DNA of 51,902 bases from Bacillota bacterium (lineage in GTDB: Bacteria; Bacillota; Clostridia; Christensenellales; Aristaeellaceae): positions 1 to 51,902 of the forward strand of contig JAEWSC010000047.1 in the NCBI GenBank assembly GCA_023398575.1. The letters are read 5' to 3'. The position numbers were made by a program, and so were the translations under genes. The notes below the pieces were generated by a model that did not search any database, was not told the origin of the DNA, and was given only the letters and a program-made list of their open reading frames with translations. Each line of letters begins with the position of its first letter. Position 1 is the first letter of the stretch. This document shows, piece after piece, positions 41,559 to 50,238 of the stretch.

Positions 41559-43103
41559 TCACTCCCACTCAATGGAGGCCGGGGGCTTGGTTGTAACGTC
41601 AAAGACCACGCGGTTTACATGGGGCACCTCATTGACAATGCGCTCGCTGATGCGTGCAATGACGTCATAGGGGATGCGGGCCCAATCGGCGGTCATAAAG
41701 TCGTCGGTGGTCACGGCCCGAAGGGCCAGGGTGTAATCGTAGGTGCGCTCATCGCCCATCACGCCGACAGAGCGTACGCCGGTGAGTACCGTAAAGTACT
41801 GGTGAACCTGACCGTTCAGGCCTGCGTTGGCGATTTCCTGACGCAGAATCGCGTCGCTTTCGCGCACAATGTGCACCTTTTCCGGCGTCACATCGCCCAT
41901 TACGCGGATGGCCAGGCCCGGGCCGGGGAAGGGTTGACGCCAAACCAGATCGGCGGGCAAGCCCAGGGTCAGACCCAGCTTGCGCACCTCGTCTTTAAAG
42001 AGCATGCGCAAGGGTTCCACCAGACTGGTAAAGCCCAATTGCGCCGGCAGACCGCCCACATTGTGGTGGCTTTTGATCACCGCGCTACCCTTGACACTGC
42101 CGCTTTCGATGACGTCGGGATAAATGGTGCCCTGGGCGAAATGGTCCAGCTTTCCCAGCTTTTGCGCTTCATCTATAAATACTTCCACAAAGTCACGACC
42201 GATAATCTTGCGCTTCTGCTCCGGGTCTGAAATGCCTGCCAAATCGTTAAAGAACCGCTCGCTGGCATCGGCATGCACAAGATGCACCGGAAAAACCTTG
42301 CTGAAGATTTCGACTACCTGCTCGGCCTCACCCTTGCGCATGAACCCATGGTCTACAAACACGCAGGTCAGCCGGTCGCCGATGGCCTGGTATAACAGTG
42401 CTGCCGCCACGGAGGAATCGACACCGCCGGACAGGCCTAAAAGAACTGTGCCGGTTTCGCCTACTTGCTCGCGAATGCGGCGTATAGACATTTGGGCATA
42501 GGCTTCCATCGACCAGTCGCCCACGCAGCCGCAGATATCCTTCAAAAAGTTTTTGAGGAGGATAGACCCTTCCTGGGTGTGCGTAACCTCGGGGTGGAAC
42601 TGCACCCCGAACAGACGCTTTCGTTTATGCTCCATGGCGGCAATGGGACAGTTGTCACTGTGGGCAATCACTTCAAAGCCTTCGGGCAGCTTGGACACCT
42701 GATAGGTGTGGCTCAGCCAGCAGACAGAAGCGGGGGAAGCATTTGCAAACAGCCCGTCCCTTTTATCCATGGTGACCAGGTTGCGGCCGTATTCCCGCTG
42801 ATCCGGCCTTGTGACCTGTCCGCCTAAAAGAACCGACATCAGCTGCATGCCATAGCAGATGCCCAGTACCGGCACGCCAAGATCAAAAATACCTACGTCA
42901 CAGCTGGGGGCATCCTGATCCAATACGCTGGCTGGACCCCCACTTAAAATAATACCCACCGGCTTTAATTCTTCAATCTGCCGGAGGGATGCAGTATAAG
43001 GCACTACTTCAGAATATACGCTATTCTCCCGCACGCGCCGGGCGATCAACTGGGTGTACTGGCCGCCAAAGTCCAGGATCACCACACACTGGGTAGTTTG
43101 CAT
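41559..43103 (-). CDS. guaA: GMP synthase (glutamine-hydrolysing)
   Basis: A 514-residue GMP synthetase converting XMP to GMP with glutamine and ATP. The N-terminal class I amidotransferase has Cys83 in GICYGMQ and the His-Glu pair in FHPEVTH. The ATP-pyrophosphatase P-loop is LSGGVDSSVAAAL. The C-terminal dimerisation domain ends DVTTKPPASIEWE, the usual end of the family. AAGGAGGAG precedes the ATG. It is followed by lysA. Confidence 0.98.
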   Translation of the reverse strand: MQTTQCVVILDFGGQYTQLIARRVRENSVYSEVVPYTASLRQIEELKPVGIILSGGPASVLDQDAPSCDVGIFDLGVPVLGICYGMQLMSVLLGGQVTRPDQREYGRNLVTMDKRDGLFANASPASVCWLSHTYQVSKLPEGFEVIAHSDNCPIAAMEHKRKRLFGVQFHPEVTHTQEGSILLKNFLKDICGCVGDWSMEAYAQMSIRRIREQVGETGTVLLGLSGGVDSSVAAALLYQAIGDRLTCVFVDHGFMRKGEAEQVVEIFSKVFPVHLVHADASERFFNDLAGISDPEQKRKIIGRDFVEVFIDEAQKLGKLDHFAQGTIYPDVIESGSVKGSAVIKSHHNVGGLPAQLGFTSLVEPLRMLFKDEVRKLGLTLGLPADLVWRQPFPGPGLAIRVMGDVTPEKVHIVRESDAILRQEIANAGLNGQVHQYFTVLTGVRSVGVMGDERTYDYTLALRAVTTDDFMTADWARIPYDVIARISERIVNEVPHVNRVVFDVTTKPPASIEWE

Positions 43104-43643
43104 GGGGGCACTCCTCCTTAACGCTTGGACAGGAAATAGGAAACTTGTCCCCTGAATGAAGGACTAACCTATTCTGCCATAAAACTGCCCGCGAAGCAAG
43201 TATTCCCGCGAAAAATGCAGGAATAAATCAAGACGGGGCAGCGCGGAATTTCGTCGGGGAGGGTGCATTTTGTAAAAATCACCTTCCCCGCACCTCGTCC
43301 CCAAAAATATTATGGAAATATAAGGAGAATGATAGACCGCCAGAAGGGATTTTGGGGTGAATGCGCAGGCATTGTCATTGGGAGGCGCACAGTGACGATG
43401 GATCATGCACAAGCATATCTTTAAGATGTCTTTTCCTTTGTGCGCTGGTCACAGAAGCTATTTGCCTGGTCTTGTATACTAATGCCATACCAAGTACGCT
43501 TGTATGCAAAAGGAACATGTAAAACTTTGCGCAAAACGGCTCAAAAAGTCGTATGGGAATCTTCCACTGTTTCATGCAAGCTTCTTTTTTGGTATACTTT
43601 CTACATATCTATATAACGGCCCCTGACAAAAGGAGGTAACGCC
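43104..43643. other. Intergenic region, guaA / tlpA-like
   Basis: This 540-base gap between divergent genes has a hairpin GGGGAGGGTG/CACCTTCCCC (43256-43289) without a T-run, and GGACA/TGTCC near the guaA start. A TATACT box at 43593-43598 could serve the downstream gene. No purine riboswitch or trusted ORF was found. Confidence 0.4.
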
Positions 43644-44276
43644 ATGCACCGTTCCCGTTTTGCATTGACCACACTTTTACTCTCACTGGTGTTGTTTGTT
43701 AGCGGCTGTGCTGCTGCCGAGCAGCCATCAGCCACGGCAACGCCGGCTCCATCATCTGCTGTCCAGACAGAGGCAACTGCCCAGCCGGAGGCTGTAGCAA
43801 CCGCCGCTGTGCCAGGCGCAACACCCGAACCTTGGACACTCAATGACAAGGGAATGCCTTACTTAACCTTCGATGATCCTTCTTTCCCCATGACCTTCAG
43901 CAATTTAAAGGGGAAGGTTATTTACCTGAACTTTTTTACAAGCTGGTGCCCTCCCTGCCAGGCAGAAATGCCCCATATCCTCAAGCTCTCGCAAACCTAT
44001 GGCGATGATTTGGCGGTTGTCTTGATTCATGTGCCAGACAGGGATACGGAGGAGACAGCCAGACAGTACTTGAAGGACAATGGTCTTGATTCCTTGAATA
44101 TGGTGGAGGATGCCAATATGGTGCTCACCACCATGTATCAGTTGACAGGCTATCCGCTTTCTGTATTCATTGACAAGGATGGTTATCTTGCGGCGTATCA
44201 GCCTGGCGGCATGACCTACGAGCAGATGGAACAGGCCGTTCAAATGGCTGGCCTTCCTGCGCCTTCAGCAAAGTAA
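43644..44276 (+). CDS. TlpA-like thiol-disulfide lipoprotein
   Basis: A 210-residue lipoprotein. The signal peptide ends in LFVSGCAAAE with a lipobox Cys at about 22, then a Thr/Ala/Pro-rich linker, then a thioredoxin fold with the active site WCPPC in FTSWCPPCQAEMPH and a cis-Pro strand (GYPLSVFID). It reduces or oxidises thiols of extracellular proteins. The CcdA-type gene 12 bases downstream would supply electrons from the cytoplasm. AAGGAGG lies upstream of the ATG. Confidence 0.92.
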   Translation: MHRSRFALTTLLLSLVLFVSGCAAAEQPSATATPAPSSAVQTEATAQPEAVATAAVPGATPEPWTLNDKGMPYLTFDDPSFPMTFSNLKGKVIYLNFFTSWCPPCQAEMPHILKLSQTYGDDLAVVLIHVPDRDTEETARQYLKDNGLDSLNMVEDANMVLTTMYQLTGYPLSVFIDKDGYLAAYQPGGMTYEQMEQAVQMAGLPAPSAK

Positions 44277-44288
44277 GGGGGCGGTATT

Positions 44289-45002
44289 GTGCCGGCGGGT
44301 TTTGATTTCAGCACCGCACCCCAGCTTGTTCAAGTGGACCTTTCAATATGGTCGGCTTTGCTCAACGGTGTGCTGGCGTTTATCTCTCCTTGCATTTTGC
44401 CCATGCTGCCTGTTTACGCAGCTTACCTGATAGGCGAAGGGGCGTATTCCCGACAAGGCGCAGAGGGTAAAAAGCAGGCGGCGCTGCGAATGCTTGGCTT
44501 TATGATGGGTTTTGTTCCCTTTTTTGTAGCGTTGGGGGCGGGGGCCGGCGCATTAGGCGGCTTATTGCAAAAATATCGCGATGCGCTGCCATATGCAGGC
44601 GGCGTGCTGATGGTGCTATTCGGTCTGATGATGCTGGATGTGATACCGGGGCTGCACCTGTTTTCCGTAAAGGCTGACGCGAAAGCTTTGGCGTCAGGCG
44701 GTTTTCTCAAAACCATGCTGCTGGGAATCATGCTGGCGATATCCTGGCTGTCCTGCACATCGCCCTTCTTGTTCAACGTTTTGTTAATGGCAGCCGGTGA
44801 AGGCAGCAATGCGCTTCGGGGCATGGGCTTGCTTCTTTTGTATTCCCTTGGCTTAACCATTCCCTTTTTGGCTTTTATGCTCTTGTATGCCAAGCTTGGC
44901 AGTGCCCTTCGCTTTTTGCGCACACATCAGGCGTTTATACGCAAAGCGGCGGGCGGCGTAATGATTCTATTGGGTGTACTAAGGCTTTTTAGAGTGTATT
45001 GA
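44289..45002 (+). CDS. ccdA: CcdA/DsbD-like membrane electron carrier
   Basis: A 237-residue membrane protein with six hydrophobic segments of the CcdA/DsbD transmembrane family. The two redox Cys are visible: in FISPCILPMLPVY near the first helix and in LSCTSPFLFN near the fourth. It passes electrons from cytoplasmic thioredoxin to extracellular thiol enzymes such as the TlpA-like lipoprotein upstream. GTG start (44289) follows a G-rich ribosome binding site. The gap to the next gene contains a terminator at 45117. Confidence 0.9.
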   Translation: MPAGFDFSTAPQLVQVDLSIWSALLNGVLAFISPCILPMLPVYAAYLIGEGAYSRQGAEGKKQAALRMLGFMMGFVPFFVALGAGAGALGGLLQKYRDALPYAGGVLMVLFGLMMLDVIPGLHLFSVKADAKALASGGFLKTMLLGIMLAISWLSCTSPFLFNVLLMAAGEGSNALRGMGLLLLYSLGLTIPFLAFMLLYAKLGSALRFLRTHQAFIRKAAGGVMILLGVLRLFRVY

Positions 45003-45116
45003 TGCTTTTTATTCGCAAGGCAGCGCGGGTTATCCCAGGGTATTAGCCAAGGGATGGCCTGCGTACTTTTTTTGTTTGCGCACTGGGCCTTATGCCTCGG
45101 CATAAACTGATTTTGA

Positions 45117-45140
45117 GGCGCATGATTGATGCGCTTTTTA
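45117..45140 (+). terminator. Intrinsic terminator after ccdA
   Basis: GCGCAT-GATTG-ATGCGC followed by TTTTTA, about 115 bases after the CcdA stop codon. Confidence 0.6.
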
Positions 45141-45178
45141 TACCCTGAACGATATATCAAAAGAAAAAGGTGTTGCCC

Positions 45179-45541
45179 ATGGAACAAACTGGCTTGTATG
45201 TCGGCATTCTGGGTGGACTTCTTGGGGCGGCAGGGGTTGTGGTCAGCATGGTGCTGGGTATATCCTATCACCGCCGGTTAAAGAAGCAAGATTTTGCTGC
45301 CGATGTTTCCACGGAGACCACACTGAAGTTGGATATTGATTATATCAAGCGCGGTATTGATGATATTAAAACAGACCAGCGTGATATGCATGAAGATTTC
45401 GGCAGCTTAAACGAGCGGGTCATCAGGGTTGAGGAATCTGTAAAATCTGCTCACAAACGGCTGGATCAGCATTTGGGTGTGAAATCTGCCGAAGCGGGCC
45501 TGGAGCCCTGCGGAAAAGATGATATTCCCAACGTGCAGTAA
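45179..45541 (+). CDS. Small membrane-anchored coiled-coil protein
   Basis: A 120-residue protein with one N-terminal transmembrane segment (residues about 6-30, GGLLGAAGVVVSMVLGI) and a charged helical, coiled-coil-like remainder (DIDYIKRGIDDIKTDQ; LNERVIRVEESVKSAHKRL). I do not recognise a named family; the layout resembles small phage-tail or holin-linked and structural proteins. The start at 45179 has AAGG eight bases upstream; GTG at 45170 is an alternative. The hairpin at 45562-45606 follows. Confidence 0.65.
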   Translation: MEQTGLYVGILGGLLGAAGVVVSMVLGISYHRRLKKQDFAADVSTETTLKLDIDYIKRGIDDIKTDQRDMHEDFGSLNERVIRVEESVKSAHKRLDQHLGVKSAEAGLEPCGKDDIPNVQ

Positions 45542-45561
45542 CGTTTCTTCATTATCTAGGT

Positions 45562-45606
45562 ACGCACAAACACCCCAGCCATTTTTCGGCAGGGGTGTTT
45601 GCGTGT
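45562..45606 (+). terminator. Long hairpin after the coiled-coil gene
   Basis: ACGCACAAACACCCC and GGGGTGTTTGCGTGT pair over 15 positions with one mismatch. There is no T-run after it, so termination is uncertain. Confidence 0.55.
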
Positions 45607-45719
45607 AAAATGGTGCTTCTTTACCTGCGATGATTTACGGCGTAGGAAAAAGCATGTATACTTACCTTAATATGTCCAATACGTACAAGCGGACAATATG
45701 CTTATGGGAGTGTATAGCA

Positions 45720-47210
45720 ATGCCGTATCAAAACCCCATCATTCCCGGTTTCCATCCCGACCCCAGCATTACGCGCCGGGGGGAGGATTATTATCTGGTT
45801 ACTTCCAGCTTTGAGTATTTTCCCGGTGTACCCATCTTTCACAGCCGAGACCTTGTACATTGGCTTCAAATCGGGCATGTGCTTGACCGGGAAAGCCAAT
45901 TGCCACTCAGCGGCTGCAACCCATCCGGCGGCATTTATGCGCCTACCATCCGCTATCATGACGGCCTGTTTTACATGATTACAACCAACGTGTCCGGCAT
46001 GGGCAATTTTATTGTGCATGCCAAAGACCCGGCCGGACCCTGGTCGGAGCCTGTGCTTGTGGATCAGGGTGGCATTGATCCATCATTATTTTTTGATGAT
46101 GATGGCAAGGTCTATTTTACAGGCACCGGGCCGGTGGATGGCGTCGGCGGCATCGCAATATTTGAAATTGATCCATTGACGGGGGAAAAGCTTTCGCCTG
46201 TAAGGCTTGCCTGGGAAGGCACCGGTGGCCGGTACCCGGAAGGGCCCCATCTGTATAAAATCGACGGCTGGTATTACCTCATGATTTCCGAAGGTGGTAC
46301 GGAAATGGGACACATGGTAACCCTGGCCAGGGCAAAAACACCTTTTGGGGCATATGAGCCCTGCCCCCATAATCCCATTTTAACCCACCGGAACGATATG
46401 GAAGGCAAAATATCCGGCACCGGCCACGCAGACCTCATACAGGCCCAGGATGGCAGTTGGTGGACAGTGTTCCTGGCCTTCCGCATGAGCGAAGCCTATT
46501 TTCATCACCTGGGCCGGGAAACCTTTCTGGCTCCCGTCACTTGGGAAAATGGCTGGCCCATCGTCAACGGCGGCAAGCCCATTACCCTCACCATGGATTG
46601 TGATACGCTTACGCAGTGTGTTGCTTCTGCACCGGATTTGCGGGATGATTTTCATGACGGTATCGGTTTTCACTGGAACTATTTGCGTAACCCGGATAGT
46701 AGCAAATATTCCTGGGGGCCGCAGGGGCTTACACTGACTGGCTCTGAATACACGCTGAATGATAACGCCTCGCCTACCTTTTTGGGCCGGCGGCAGGAGC
46801 AGTTTGAAGGCGTTTTCCGCACCCTTGTTCAGCCGCAGCAGCTGGAAATTGGCGCTCAGGCTGGCATTACCGTCTTCTATGGCCCTTATAACCACTATGA
46901 CTTTTATCTGACTACATCCGGCCTGTGCCTGAAAAAGACGATTGGCGATATGAGCGCCGTGGTGTTTAAAGCCCCGTTGAACGGCGAATGTGAGTTGGAA
47001 GTAATGTTTGACCGCTTGAAGTACACCTTTGCCTATGGCAAGCCGGGAGCAGAAAAGAAGGTTGCAGGAACGGCATTGACGCGGTATGTCAGCACCGAGG
47101 TTACCCCTTGCAGCTTTACGGGTGTGTATCTGGGGTTGTATGCTCAGGGGGATTGTCAATGCATCTTCCCTTGGGTGGAATATAGAAACGATCCATCGGC
47201 TAAAATCTGA
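45720..47210 (+). CDS. Glycoside hydrolase family 43 (xylosidase/arabinofuranosidase)
   Basis: A 496-residue cytoplasmic enzyme (no signal peptide) with an N-terminal five-bladed GH43 propeller and a C-terminal beta-sandwich of the GH43_C2 type. Catalytic residues appear in GFHPDPSITR (general-base Asp), GGIDPSLFFDDDG (pKa-modulating Asp) and PEGPHLYK (acid Glu). It resembles subfamilies 11/12, beta-1,4-xylosidases and alpha-L-arabinofuranosidases that trim xylo-oligosaccharides. GGGAG precedes the ATG at 45720; the frame runs open to 45630. An inverted repeat (ATATGTCC...GGACAATAT) lies upstream at about 45672-45702. It starts a sugar locus with an ABC importer. Confidence 0.9.
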   Translation: MPYQNPIIPGFHPDPSITRRGEDYYLVTSSFEYFPGVPIFHSRDLVHWLQIGHVLDRESQLPLSGCNPSGGIYAPTIRYHDGLFYMITTNVSGMGNFIVHAKDPAGPWSEPVLVDQGGIDPSLFFDDDGKVYFTGTGPVDGVGGIAIFEIDPLTGEKLSPVRLAWEGTGGRYPEGPHLYKIDGWYYLMISEGGTEMGHMVTLARAKTPFGAYEPCPHNPILTHRNDMEGKISGTGHADLIQAQDGSWWTVFLAFRMSEAYFHHLGRETFLAPVTWENGWPIVNGGKPITLTMDCDTLTQCVASAPDLRDDFHDGIGFHWNYLRNPDSSKYSWGPQGLTLTGSEYTLNDNASPTFLGRRQEQFEGVFRTLVQPQQLEIGAQAGITVFYGPYNHYDFYLTTSGLCLKKTIGDMSAVVFKAPLNGECELEVMFDRLKYTFAYGKPGAEKKVAGTALTRYVSTEVTPCSFTGVYLGLYAQGDCQCIFPWVEYRNDPSAKI

Positions 47211-47224
47211 ACAACATAATACGA

Positions 47225-47258
47225 AAGCTGCCGGAGTGATTAGCTCCGGCGGCTTTTT
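47225..47258 (+). terminator. Intrinsic terminator after GH43 gene
   Basis: AAGCTGCCGGAG / CTCCGGCGGCTT form a stem followed by TTTTTC, just after the GH43 stop codon and before the convergent AraC gene. Confidence 0.85.
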
Positions 47259-47267
47259 CATAATAGG

Positions 47268-48170
47268 CTACATCACATTGTACTTATCAGGCATCAGCGC
47301 GCTGCTGCTCAAACATGCGATGTACTGCTGGGGCGACATGTCCGTTTCCTTTTTGAAAGCTTTGTAGAAGCAGGAATATTCCCGAAATCCGCACTTTAGA
47401 TATACATCTGTCGGGTTTTGGCCCGACTGCATCATCAGCTTGGCCTGTATGATGCGTTTGGCGACAATATACTGGTATACAGATTTGTTGGTATAGCTTT
47501 TAAACTCCCGAATCAAATGGAATTTGCTGATGAAAAAGCGGTTACTCACCTCGTCCAGAGATAGGTCTTTATCAATATTTTCATTGATATAGGCGATAAT
47601 GTCCGCAACCCGCTTTAAAGACCGGCAGCTTGGTTCATCCCCAGCCTCATTAAAGAGAGCGCATAGCCTGGTCAGCATCATAATCAATTTGCATCTGCTG
47701 ATCAGCCGCTGGTGGGGCGCCGCGCCGGATGCATCGCCTGCAAGCTCACTGATGGTATAGCGGCAGGCGGCAAAATCTTCATCGGAGAGGGAATGGCAGA
47801 ACTTTCCTCGGCCGATGCAATCGTCTATGATGTCCAGCAGTGAAAAGTCTTTGGAACCCATGTCACGAAGCGCATTGCGGCTGATGTAGATGAACATACG
47901 CTCATAATAGGCTTCCGTATTGTGAAAGTACGCGCGATGCATACGGCCCGGCGGTATGATTACCACATCGTTGGGCTTTAACCGGTAGGCGTATTCCTCA
48001 ATATAAATGGATGCATCACCAGATATGAAAAAGTAGATTTCATAAAAGTCGTGGCTGTGAAACTCCGGCGTCGTTCTTCGATGGCAGGAATGATGATACA
48101 GCTCGTATTCCCGCTCATCCTGCATGGGGTTTAAAATATCCCAGACAGCTGCGTTATTCAATTCGACCAC
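47268..48170 (-). CDS. AraC family regulator of the sugar locus
   Basis: A 300-residue regulator with an N-terminal cupin sugar-binding domain (HSHDFYEIYFFISGDASIYIEEYAYRLKPNDVVIIPPG, cited by its parts HSHDFYEIYF and RLKPNDVVIIPPG) and a C-terminal AraC double helix-turn-helix (DLSLDEVSNRFFISKFHLIREFK; PTDVYLKCGFREYSCFYKAFKKE, in part). It should sense a mono- or oligosaccharide and switch the adjacent operon. GTG at 48170 opens the frame but sits too near AAAGGA; TTG at 48161 fits better, so the start is uncertain. A 16-bp palindrome at 48237-48252 lies in the divergent promoter. Confidence 0.9.
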   Translation of the reverse strand: MVELNNAAVWDILNPMQDEREYELYHHSCHRRTTPEFHSHDFYEIYFFISGDASIYIEEYAYRLKPNDVVIIPPGRMHRAYFHNTEAYYERMFIYISRNALRDMGSKDFSLLDIIDDCIGRGKFCHSLSDEDFAACRYTISELAGDASGAAPHQRLISRCKLIMMLTRLCALFNEAGDEPSCRSLKRVADIIAYINENIDKDLSLDEVSNRFFISKFHLIREFKSYTNKSVYQYIVAKRIIQAKLMMQSGQNPTDVYLKCGFREYSCFYKAFKKETDMSPQQYIACLSSSALMPDKYNVM

Positions 48171-48236
48171 ATCCTTTGCTTGTATACTACATCAACTTTT
48201 GCAATGTTTCAAGCAATTTTTTCAATTTACTTTGAG

Positions 48237-48252
48237 GATATTGTACAATATC
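48237..48252. promoter_or_regulatory. 16-bp perfect palindrome, likely operator
   Basis: GATATTGTACAATATC is perfectly self-complementary and lies in the gap between the divergent AraC regulator and the ABC importer. It is a strong operator candidate for the locus. Confidence 0.6.
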
Positions 48253-48346
48253 ATACAAGTAATGAACGGGAGTAAGCACCCAAATGCAGCGAACAAGTAA
48301 ACGAGAAGGTAAACGCCCGGCTCATATAAGAAGGAGGGGACGCCTT

Positions 48347-49279
48347 GTGTTTGTGGACGCGAAAGCGCCCAAAAAGGGACAAAAATGGATAAAGCGCATG
48401 ATCCGCTATAAGTATCTGTACCTGATGCTTTTGCTGCCGCTGATTCAATATGCGGTTTTTCGGTATGCGCCGCTGACCGGTTTACAGGTCGCATTTAAGA
48501 ATTTTAATATTTTTAAGGGCATGTGGTTAAGCGACTGGGCTGGCTTTGCTGTGTTCCAGGAAATATTCTCCTACCCCAAGTTTTGGCTGGCGCTGAAGAA
48601 CACGGTTATCTTAAACGGCTTGGATTTGATATTCGGTTTCCCGGTGCCCATCATATTAGCTATATTATTGTATGAGATGCGGTCGATGCGGGTAAAGCGT
48701 ATTGCACAGACCATTTTATACATGCCTCATTTCCTTTCCTGGATTATTATCGGTGGTATCGTCAATCAGATATTTGCCACCAATGGCCTGGTCAACCACC
48801 TGGTCACCCTGGCCACGGGCAGTCCGGCCAATTTTCTGATGCATGAGGGGAATTGGGTGGCCGTGTATGTAGGCGTTGGCATTTGGCAGAGTGCGGGGTG
48901 GGGAACCATCATCTATCTGGCAGCCATTTCTGGCGTGAATCCGGAGTTGTATGAGGCCGCCGAGGTGGATGGTTGTGGGCGCTGGCGGCGTATTTTCCAC
49001 GTTACTATTCCCTGCATCATCCCCACTATTGTCATCATGCTGATCCTGCGGCTTGGGCAAATGGTTTCCATCGGTTTTGAGCGGCCCTTTGTGATGGGCA
49101 ATGACATGGTCATCAACAGCTCCGAAGTGATATCCACCTTCGTATATAAAATGGGCATCAAAAATGCCAGGTACTCCTTTGCCACAGCGGTAGGCATGTT
49201 TGGCTCCATTGTTAACATGATTTTTTTGGTGGCAGCCAATCAAAGCGCCAAGCGCATGGGGGAGGGCGGCTTATGGTAA
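48347..49279 (+). CDS. Sugar ABC transporter permease (LplB type)
   Basis: A permease of 310 residues with six hydrophobic segments of the BPD_transp_1 family. The conserved EAA loop that docks on the ATPase is visible (YEAAEVDGCGRWRRIFHVTIP), cited as EAAEVDGCGRWRRIF. LplB/YtcP permeases import oligosaccharides, often from plant cell walls, with a shared MsmX-type ATPase encoded elsewhere; none is next to this locus. GTG at 48347 follows AAGGAGGGG; an in-frame ATG at 48284 with a weaker site is the alternative. The end overlaps the next gene by seven bases. Confidence 0.92.
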   Translation: MFVDAKAPKKGQKWIKRMIRYKYLYLMLLLPLIQYAVFRYAPLTGLQVAFKNFNIFKGMWLSDWAGFAVFQEIFSYPKFWLALKNTVILNGLDLIFGFPVPIILAILLYEMRSMRVKRIAQTILYMPHFLSWIIIGGIVNQIFATNGLVNHLVTLATGSPANFLMHEGNWVAVYVGVGIWQSAGWGTIIYLAAISGVNPELYEAAEVDGCGRWRRIFHVTIPCIIPTIVIMLILRLGQMVSIGFERPFVMGNDMVINSSEVISTFVYKMGIKNARYSFATAVGMFGSIVNMIFLVAANQSAKRMGEGGLW

Positions 49280-50175
49280 ACGCGCAGACTCAAAAAATGC
49301 CCGGCGTTGCCAAGGGCCGGCGCTATACGGGTTCCGCCATATTCATTTACGTTGTTGTCCTTTTCAGTGTGCTGGTGTGCATTGTCCCGCTGATTCATTT
49401 GGTGGCATTATCCATGAGCGGCCGGGATGCCGTGCTGGCCCACAAGGTTTCCCTTTGGCCGGTGGATTTGGATTTTAACGCGTACGTTTCCGTGTTTATG
49501 GACACCGGCATGCAGACCTCCTTGGTATTTTCGGCGCTGCTGACGGTTGGCTATACCGTATTTGCCATGATTGGCAGCATACTGCTGGCCTATCCCTTGA
49601 GCAAGACCCATCTGCCGGGCCGCAAATGGCTGATGGCCTATATTCTGATCCCCATGTACTTTTCCGGCGGCATCATTCCCGAATACCTGTGGATCAAGCA
49701 ATTAAACCTGATCGATAAGCCCATGGCACTGATACTGCCGATTTTGATCAGCACCTACAATACCATCATCCTGCGCAATTTCTTTTCCAGCATTCCAGAC
49801 AGTCTGGAGGAATCTGCCGCGCTGGATGGCTGCAACGATGTGGGCATCCTGCTTCGAATTGTGCTGCCACTATCCACCGCCGCTATTGCCACCATCAGCC
49901 TGTTTTACGCGGTCACACGGTGGAACTCTTTTGCAGATGTGCGCTACTACATTAACTCTACCAAGTTCTACACCCTGCAAATGAAACTGTACCAGGTGGT
50001 TTTTAACAGCACCGATACCCAGGTCAACATGTTGGAAGGGGGCGCGAACGCCGTGCTCTCCGAAACCATTAAGTCTGCGGCCATTGTATTTGCCACGGTT
50101 CCCATCATCATCGTTTATCCTTTCTTGCAGAAGCATTTTGTTCAGGGCGTTATGATTGGCGCAGTCAAGGAGTGA
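49273..50175 (+). CDS. Sugar ABC transporter permease (LplC/YtcP type)
   Basis: A 300-residue permease with six hydrophobic segments, partner of the upstream permease. The EAA loop is EESAALDGCNDVGILLRIVLP, cited as EESAALDGCNDVGI. Other family features are MYFSGGIIPEYL and the end VQGVMIGAVKE. It overlaps the first permease gene by seven bases, indicating coupling, and is followed 63 bases later by the binding-protein gene. Confidence 0.93.
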   Translation: MVNAQTQKMPGVAKGRRYTGSAIFIYVVVLFSVLVCIVPLIHLVALSMSGRDAVLAHKVSLWPVDLDFNAYVSVFMDTGMQTSLVFSALLTVGYTVFAMIGSILLAYPLSKTHLPGRKWLMAYILIPMYFSGGIIPEYLWIKQLNLIDKPMALILPILISTYNTIILRNFFSSIPDSLEESAALDGCNDVGILLRIVLPLSTAAIATISLFYAVTRWNSFADVRYYINSTKFYTLQMKLYQVVFNSTDTQVNMLEGGANAVLSETIKSAAIVFATVPIIIVYPFLQKHFVQGVMIGAVKE

Positions 50176-50238
50176 GTATTTTTATGGGCATTGCCATCCC
50201 AAACATGCGGATGGTAAAAAATAGAGGAGGTCTATATC

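Noticed and set aside
43164..43412. Open frame of about 82 codons on the minus strand in the guaA upstream gap
   Set aside because: No ribosome binding site or recognisable family, hairpin-rich sequence inside; likely chance.
43104..43643. Purine riboswitch upstream of guaA
   Set aside because: The conserved aptamer core was not found on the minus strand.
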